Assembly: GCF_007858185.1 (NCBI RefSeq)
Contig: NZ_VFES01000007.1
Coordinates: 62,001-126,000 of the forward strand
Length of the DNA stretch: 64,000 nt
Direction: 5' to 3'
Origin: Pseudomonas grimontii
GTDB lineage: Bacteria > Pseudomonadota > Gammaproteobacteria > Pseudomonadales > Pseudomonadaceae
Shown here: positions 59,178 to 64,000 of the stretch, one piece after another
Layout of the letters: each line of letters opens with the position of its first letter
Numbering within the stretch: the first letter of the stretch is position 1
The notes under the pieces: generated by a model
Told to the model about the DNA's origin: nothing
Seen by the model: the letters and a program-made list of their open reading frames with translations, nothing else
The model's database searches: none
Position numbers and translations under genes: made by a program

Positions 59178-60947
59178 GTGAGCATGGACAATTTGACGCT
59201 GCACTACTTCGACGCCGAAATGCGCTACCTGCGCGAGGCCGGCAAGGAGTTCGCAGAGGCGTTCCCGGACCGGGCCGCGCAGCTCAACCTCGACAAGCCA
59301 GGCGCGCAGGACCCGTATGTGGAGCGCCTGTTCGAAGGCTTCGCGTTCCTGATGGGGCGCCTGCGGGAGAAACTCGACGATGATCTGCCGGAGCTGACCG
59401 AAGGGCTGGTCAGCCTGCTATGGCCGCACTACCTGCGCACCATCCCGTCGCTGTCGGTGGTCGAGCTGGAACCGGAACTGGCGCAGATGAAAGGCAGCGA
59501 GTTGATCGCCCAGGGTTTTGAAGTGCTGTCGCAACCCATCGGGCCACAACGCACCCGTTGCCGCTACACCACCACCCAGGATCTGATCCTGCGGCCGTTG
59601 GCGCTGGCCTCGGTTGGACGGGACTTCGAACCGGACGGTCGCTCTGTGTTGCGCCTGCGCTTTGCCTGCGGAGCATTGACTGACTGGAGCGAGATCGACC
59701 TCAGCCGCCTGCCTCTGTACCTGAATGCCGATGCGCCCCTGGCCAGTGCATTGCATCAGGCGCTGACTCTCAACACCCAGACGTTGTATGTGCGCTGGGC
59801 CGGCCAGACCGAACGCCAGCCATTCAGCGGGCATTTTGCACCCAAGGGTTTTGGTGAAGAGGACCGGCTGTGGCCCAAGGGTGACAGCGCTTTCAGCGGT
59901 TATCAGCTATTGCTGGAGTATTTCAGCTTCCGCGAAAAATTCATGTTCGTGACCCTGTGTGGTTTGGAGCAATTGAAGCCTGTTCCCGGCATTGACTGGT
60001 TTGAGCTGGAGGTGGTGTTGCGTGAACCCTGGCCCTCTGTCTTCGACTTGACCCGCGAGCATATTCGCCTGCACACCGTGCCAGTGATCAACCTGTTCCC
60101 GCTGGAGGCTGACCCGTTGAGCCTGGTGCCGTTGCAAACCGACTACCTGCTGCGCCCCATGCGCTTGCAGGACGGGCATATGGAGATCTATTCCGTTGAC
60201 CGCGTGACTGCATCGAGAAACGGCGAGCGCCAGGACTACGTGCCGTTCACCAGCTTTCGCCACAAGGGCGGCATGCTGCGCGATGAGGCGCCGGAACGTT
60301 ACTTCCATACGCGTCTGAAGCGCGCGGCGAATGGCTTGCATGACACCTGGTTGATCCTGGGGGGCGAGGGCTTCGACAAAGACCGCTTGCTTGCGCAGGA
60401 AAACCTGTCGTTGCGACTGACCGGTACTCACGGTCAGCTACCGCGCAAGGCGCTGCAAAGCACGATGCTCGATACCGCGGTGCAGTCCACTCAAGCCTCT
60501 TTGCGCGTGCGTAACCTGTGCGCACCGACCTTGCCCTGTTACCCGCCGAGCCGCGACCGCTTTCACTGGCGGGTACTCAGCCACCTGGGGTCGAATTTCC
60601 TGCCGATGCTGGGCGATGCCGAAGTACTGAGAGGGACGCTCGCACTCTATGACTGGACTGACAGCGAGCTCAATCGTCGTCGCCTGGCCGCGATTGTCGA
60701 GGTCAGGCATCACCTGGTTCAGCGTTTCGAAAAAGGCTTCTTGCTGCGCGGGGTGGATATCGAAATCACCCTGGACGCCAATGGCTTTTCAGGGGAGGGC
60801 GACATCAGCCTGTTCGGCGAAATGCTCAACCGTTTCTTTGCGCTGTATGCCGACATTCATGTGTACACCCAGCTCACGCTGATTCTGCAACCTACTGGAA
60901 AGTGCCTGCGATGGAACGAGAACCACAGTCAGCGTATTCCCGGCTGA
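59178..60947 (+). CDS. tssF: T6SS baseplate protein TssF (ImpG/VasA)
   Basis: TssF is a wedge component of the baseplate and acts with TssG, TssE and TssK. The 589-residue product has the family opening LHYFDAEMRYLREAGKEFAEAFP, then DPYVERLFEGFAFLMGRLREKLDDDLPELTEGL and a C-terminal KGFLLRGVDIEITLD with FGEMLNRFFALYADIHVYTQL. I start at GTG 59178, seven bases after AGGAG; the ATG two codons later is less well spaced. It overlaps tssG by about 37 bp. Confidence 0.95.
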   Translation: MSMDNLTLHYFDAEMRYLREAGKEFAEAFPDRAAQLNLDKPGAQDPYVERLFEGFAFLMGRLREKLDDDLPELTEGLVSLLWPHYLRTIPSLSVVELEPELAQMKGSELIAQGFEVLSQPIGPQRTRCRYTTTQDLILRPLALASVGRDFEPDGRSVLRLRFACGALTDWSEIDLSRLPLYLNADAPLASALHQALTLNTQTLYVRWAGQTERQPFSGHFAPKGFGEEDRLWPKGDSAFSGYQLLLEYFSFREKFMFVTLCGLEQLKPVPGIDWFELEVVLREPWPSVFDLTREHIRLHTVPVINLFPLEADPLSLVPLQTDYLLRPMRLQDGHMEIYSVDRVTASRNGERQDYVPFTSFRHKGGMLRDEAPERYFHTRLKRAANGLHDTWLILGGEGFDKDRLLAQENLSLRLTGTHGQLPRKALQSTMLDTAVQSTQASLRVRNLCAPTLPCYPPSRDRFHWRVLSHLGSNFLPMLGDAEVLRGTLALYDWTDSELNRRRLAAIVEVRHHLVQRFEKGFLLRGVDIEITLDANGFSGEGDISLFGEMLNRFFALYADIHVYTQLTLILQPTGKCLRWNENHSQRIPG

Positions 60948-62008
60948 AAGCCGTCGGTTTGCTGGGCGCCCTGCAGCCGCAAGTGGCCGAGGCCAATCTG
61001 TACCGGTTTTGCCAGCTGTTGGAACAGGCCTTACCCGGGCATCCGCCTTTGGGCAGCACTGCGCACCCCGCCGATGATGCCGTGCGCTTTCGGCCCGATC
61101 CAGGCATGGGGTTTCCGGCCAGCGAGTTGAAGTCGATCGAAACCGATGAGGCGCGCCCGGAGCGTCCGGCGACGGTACGCACTCGTCTGCTCGGTTTGTA
61201 CGGGGTCGACTCGCCGATGCCGACGGTGTTTCTGGATGACATCACGCAACGTCGCGAAGGGCATGCAGCGTTGGAAGCCTTCCTGGATATGTTCAATCAT
61301 CGGATTTTCACTCAGCTTTACCGGATCTGGCGCAAGTACTCCTACCCGGCAACGTTCGAGGCCGGTGGTACCGACGCGACTTCGCAATGCCTATTGGGCC
61401 TGATCGGCCTGGGCATTCCGGGCACTGCCCGGCAGGTGGCCACGCCGGTCTCGCGTTTTCTGGCCTTGCTCAGTGTGATGCGCCTGCCCACGCGTAACGC
61501 CGAAGGCATCCTGGCGCTGGTCAAATTGCTGGCCCCTGAGACCCAGGCGCAGGTGACTGGGCATTGGCCGCAGCGCATTGCGTTGGCGCACCCGGCCAGT
61601 CTTTCCCGGCAACGTCCCGTGAGCTTGTCCCAGGGCACGCCGCTGGGCTGCGTCGGCCAGGACGCCAACAGCCAGTTGCGCCTGATGCTCTATACCGACG
61701 ACACCCGGCAAGCTCGTGGCTGGCTTCCCGATGGCGAGTTGCACCGCGATTTGCTGGTGCTGCTGCGCGTTTACCTGGGGTGGCGTTGCACCGCGAAACT
61801 GCAGCTGTCGTTGCCGGTGCGCAGCCTGCCTGTACCGGTACTGGGGCACGCGCCAGTCCGGCTCGGCATGACCGCTGTCCTCGGCTTGGGCGGCGATGCC
61901 TGGCGGGTGGTGGAGGGCGACACCCTCACGATCAACCTCGGCCGCTACCAGGGCCTTTCGATTAATCCCCGAAACAGGGAGACACAGCATGTCGCGTACC
62001 GTTTTTAA
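60911..62008 (+). CDS. tssG: T6SS baseplate protein TssG (ImpH/VasB)
   Basis: TssG partners TssF in the baseplate wedge. The 365-residue product begins MEREPQSAYSRLKAVG, followed by NLYRFCQLLEQALPG, AVRFRPDPGMGFPASEL, LGLYGVDSPMPTVFLDD and FNHRIFTQLYRIWRKYSYP, all characteristic. The ATG at 60911 has GGAAAG eight bases upstream; a GTG at 60902 is possible but poorer. It ends 20 bp inside tssJ. Confidence 0.94.
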   Translation: MEREPQSAYSRLKAVGLLGALQPQVAEANLYRFCQLLEQALPGHPPLGSTAHPADDAVRFRPDPGMGFPASELKSIETDEARPERPATVRTRLLGLYGVDSPMPTVFLDDITQRREGHAALEAFLDMFNHRIFTQLYRIWRKYSYPATFEAGGTDATSQCLLGLIGLGIPGTARQVATPVSRFLALLSVMRLPTRNAEGILALVKLLAPETQAQVTGHWPQRIALAHPASLSRQRPVSLSQGTPLGCVGQDANSQLRLMLYTDDTRQARGWLPDGELHRDLLVLLRVYLGWRCTAKLQLSLPVRSLPVPVLGHAPVRLGMTAVLGLGGDAWRVVEGDTLTINLGRYQGLSINPRNRETQHVAYRF

Positions 62009-62525
62009 GTTATTGATGTGGGTGGCGACCGCACTGCCGCTCGCGGGTTGTGGCTTGGCCCAGACCGTGGCGGACGGCGCGGCGTCCACCACGAAAGCAA
62101 TCTTCTACAAGCAGGTCAAAATCCTGCACCTGGATTTAAGCGCGCGCACGGCTCTGAACACCCAGGCCACCGACATGAGCGCGTTTTCGGTACCGACCTT
62201 GATCCGGGTTTACCAACTGCGCGACAACAAGACGGTGGAGCTGGCGACCTATGAAGGGTTGCTGGGCGATGACGATCAACTGCTGGCGAGCGCGTTGCTG
62301 GACAAACGCTCGGTGGTGGTGAAACCGCAGGAGGGTGCGCAACTGAATGTGCCCATGGACAAGGATGCGCAGTTCGTCACGGTGGTGGCCTTGTTCCGCA
62401 ACCCCGATACTCGGCTGAACACGTGGCGTCTGACCTTGGCGCGTGACGACCTGGACCCGGATCGGGCGCGGGTGATCGAACTGGGAGACAGCCGCCTGAC
62501 TCTGCGGCCCCTGGCGAAGGAATGA
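61989..62525 (+). CDS. tssJ: T6SS outer-membrane lipoprotein TssJ
   Basis: TssJ anchors the TssM periplasmic domain to the outer membrane. The 178-residue product starts MSRTVFKLLMWVATALPLAGC, with cleavage before Cys21 (lipobox PLAGC). The mature part has the beta-sandwich hallmarks VKILHLDLSARTALN, FSVPTLIRVYQLRDNKTVELATYEGLL and TVVALFRNPDTRLNTWRL. The frame is open back to 61896, but only this start gives a lipoprotein signal, and it has GGGAG suitably upstream. It overlaps tssG by 20 bp and precedes tssE by 3 bp. Confidence 0.93.
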   Translation: MSRTVFKLLMWVATALPLAGCGLAQTVADGAASTTKAIFYKQVKILHLDLSARTALNTQATDMSAFSVPTLIRVYQLRDNKTVELATYEGLLGDDDQLLASALLDKRSVVVKPQEGAQLNVPMDKDAQFVTVVALFRNPDTRLNTWRLTLARDDLDPDRARVIELGDSRLTLRPLAKE

Positions 62526-62528
62526 GTC

Positions 62529-62969
62529 ATGACCGAGAAGAATCCTTCACTCTACGAAATGCTGCTGCAGAACTTTGAGGGTGAGCTGGAGCTGCATCGC
62601 GTCAGCGAGGAGGACCAGCACACCCTGTCCGTGCTGGACAACTTGCAACGCATCCTCAACAGCCGCGCGGGCGCGCTTAGCCATCTACCGGATTACGGGC
62701 TGCCGGACATGGGCCTGATCCTGCAAGGTCTTCCCGCCACGGCCCATGGCTTGATCAGCACCATGACCGCCACCTTGCTCAGGTACGAACCGCGTCTGGC
62801 GGCGGTGGCCATCGAACTGCTGCCCCAGACCCTGCCGGGGCATCTGGAATATGCCCTGGACGTGCAATTGAAAGATGGGCAACGGGTGAACTTCGGTACC
62901 ACGCTGGGCCCCGAGGGCAAGGTGCTGGTGCGCCACTTGAAGCAGCAACAGTACCTGTCCATGCCTTGA
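62529..62969 (+). CDS. tssE: T6SS baseplate gp25-like protein TssE
   Basis: TssE is the gp25-like baseplate subunit that starts sheath polymerisation. The 146-residue product shows SLYEMLLQNF, VLDNLQRILNSRAGALSHLPDYGLPD (about 35-62) and LRYEPRLAAVAIEL with the family EPR motif (about 87-90). The reading frame is intact. It lies 3 bp after tssJ and 23 bp before the last gene. Confidence 0.94.
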   Translation: MTEKNPSLYEMLLQNFEGELELHRVSEEDQHTLSVLDNLQRILNSRAGALSHLPDYGLPDMGLILQGLPATAHGLISTMTATLLRYEPRLAAVAIELLPQTLPGHLEYALDVQLKDGQRVNFGTTLGPEGKVLVRHLKQQQYLSMP

Positions 62970-62992
62970 ACCGATAACGGAAGGGAAACCCG

Positions 62993-64000
62993 ATGACGAC
63001 AGTGTTTGAAATGCGTATTCAAGTCGGCGGTGATCCGCGCGGTTTCAGCGAGTTCATGGCCTTGCGCAATGAGTTGGCCAAGCTTAGCCATCCCGCCTGC
63101 CCGGATGTGGATTGGGTGCAGGTCGAACAATGGTGCTTGAGGCTGTTCGAGCAGAATGGCGCAGACCTGCAGACCGCGTGCGTTTACACCCTGGCGTGTG
63201 CCCAACGCCACGGCGTGGAAGGGATGGCCCAAGGCGTTGCACTCATCGAGGCGCTTGCCAGCGAATGGTCACACGTATGGCCTCCAATGGAATCCACGCG
63301 TCTGGACTTGTTGGGGTGGCTGTTCGATCAACTGCAGGTGTTGCTGCGCCGCGCGCCAATTCTGGCGTACAGCGGTCCCGTGCTGGCTCAACTGCACACC
63401 GCGTTGGCCAGGTTGCGAGCGCGCTTGTTGCCTCACGGTCCGTTGCTGATACTCCAGGCGTTGCGACAACAGGTCGGCCTTCGCTTGGAACAGCTTTGTT
63501 CATCCAGCGAAACGCTGCCGGTGCCGTTGAGGGTGATGGCTCCGGCATGGGTGACACCTGTCGTGATCCTGCCACCCCCTGAAACGCAACCGCGACGGCA
63601 TCGTCGGGTGCTGTGGCTTTCAGTCGTGGGGCTTAGCGTTGCCTTGTTTGCGGGGATCGGTTGGCGAGCGTGGTGGGTGATTCCAGACCGTGAAATCCTC
63701 CTGCCTGAACCGGTGCGACTGGACAGCCTGTCGCTGTTCGATGCTGGCAGCGCAATGCTGAAACCGGATTCGACCAAGGTGTTGATCAATGCCCTGGTCG
63801 GCATCAAGGCGCAACCGGGCTGGCTGATCGTTATTGCCGGGCATACCGATGCCACCGGCTCTGTGGAGCAGAACCTGGCTCTGTCCCACGCCCGAGCTTC
63901 TGCGGTACGCGACTGGATGCAACGCATGGGCAGCATTGCCGACAGTTGCTTTGCCGTGCAGGGGTTTGCGGCCAATCAGCCACTCGCCAGCAATGGCACA
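62993..64000 (+). CDS. VasL/ImpA-like N-terminal region fused to transmembrane helix and OmpA domain (3' truncated)
   Basis: The frame starts at ATG 62993, ten bases after AAGGGAA, and stays open to the window end, so at least 336 residues are encoded and the stop is beyond the window. Residues about 8-115 resemble the ImpA N-terminal domain of VasL/TssA-like proteins (RIQVGGDPRGFSEFMALRNE, EWSHVWPPMESTRLDLLGWL). A single hydrophobic helix lies at about 205-228 (VLWLSVVGLSVALFAGIGW). From about 241 it is an OmpA-like peptidoglycan-binding domain (VIAGHTDATG, NLALSHARASAV), very close to the one at 41922-42300. This would tie a TssA-like protein to membrane and cell wall. I am sure of the frame and OmpA domain, less so of the VasL label. 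Confidence 0.82.
   Translation, partial: MTTVFEMRIQVGGDPRGFSEFMALRNELAKLSHPACPDVDWVQVEQWCLRLFEQNGADLQTACVYTLACAQRHGVEGMAQGVALIEALASEWSHVWPPMESTRLDLLGWLFDQLQVLLRRAPILAYSGPVLAQLHTALARLRARLLPHGPLLILQALRQQVGLRLEQLCSSSETLPVPLRVMAPAWVTPVVILPPPETQPRRHRRVLWLSVVGLSVALFAGIGWRAWWVIPDREILLPEPVRLDSLSLFDAGSAMLKPDSTKVLINALVGIKAQPGWLIVIAGHTDATGSVEQNLALSHARASAVRDWMQRMGSIADSCFAVQGFAANQPLASNGT

Overview
The window reads as chromosomal DNA from a fluorescent Pseudomonas, most likely the P. fluorescens complex. The evidence is GC-rich Pseudomonas codon use, a textbook pyoverdine locus in the usual order (NRPS, fpvA, pvdE, pvdF, pvdO, pvdN, pvdM, pvdP), exact PvdS-type iron-starvation promoters (TAAAT-N16-CGT), and REP/REPIN elements of the kind scattered through P. 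fluorescens genomes. It has two functional halves: pyoverdine (about 1-35.9 kb) and a type VI secretion system (T6SS, about 36.4-64 kb).

Pyoverdine half. Two giant nonribosomal peptide synthetases are read left to right. The first is cut by the window start inside a condensation domain. From the adenylation pocket residues I predict D-Ser, Lys, Gly, formyl-hydroxyornithine (fOHOrn) on the first enzyme and Lys, D-fOHOrn, Ser, then a thioesterase, on the second. This equals the seven-residue pyoverdine backbone described for P. fluorescens ATCC 13525/SBW25, as I recall it: Ser-Lys-Gly-fOHOrn-c(Lys-fOHOrn-Ser). Convergent to them lies fpvA (ferripyoverdine receptor), preceded by pvdE (exporter). 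Divergent from pvdE is pvdF (formylates hydroxyornithine). A REPIN separates pvdF from the convergent pvdM-pvdN-pvdO operon (periplasmic maturation), and pvdP (tyrosinase) diverges from pvdM. Both divergent intergenic regions carry two back-to-back PvdS boxes, one per direction.

Between the halves, about 530 bp (35935-36463) is AT-rich, contains a run of 12 C and inverted repeats, and has no gene I can support. It probably holds the T6SS promoter.

T6SS half. All genes are on the + strand, mostly with ATGA overlaps: tssB, tssC, tssK, tssL, an OmpA-domain membrane protein, hcp, clpV, vgrG, a DUF4123 adaptor, a YceK/DUF1375-type lipoprotein, two tandem DUF3304-type lipoproteins, a DUF2235 (Tle1-like) lipase effector, a PAAR tip protein, an unknown two-helix membrane protein, tssM, tssA, tssF, tssG, tssJ, tssE, and a final gene cut by the window end that joins a VasL/ImpA-like N-terminal region to a membrane helix and an OmpA domain. 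The vgrG-to-PAAR segment is a classic effector cargo island: spike, adaptor, probable immunity lipoproteins, toxin, tip. Its lipoprotein genes are visibly more AT-rich than the structural genes. Points worth a second look are the two closely similar OmpA domains in two different proteins, the degenerate Walker A motif in TssM, and the tandem immunity-type genes. I saw no tRNA, rRNA, CRISPR array, insertion sequence or phage gene.
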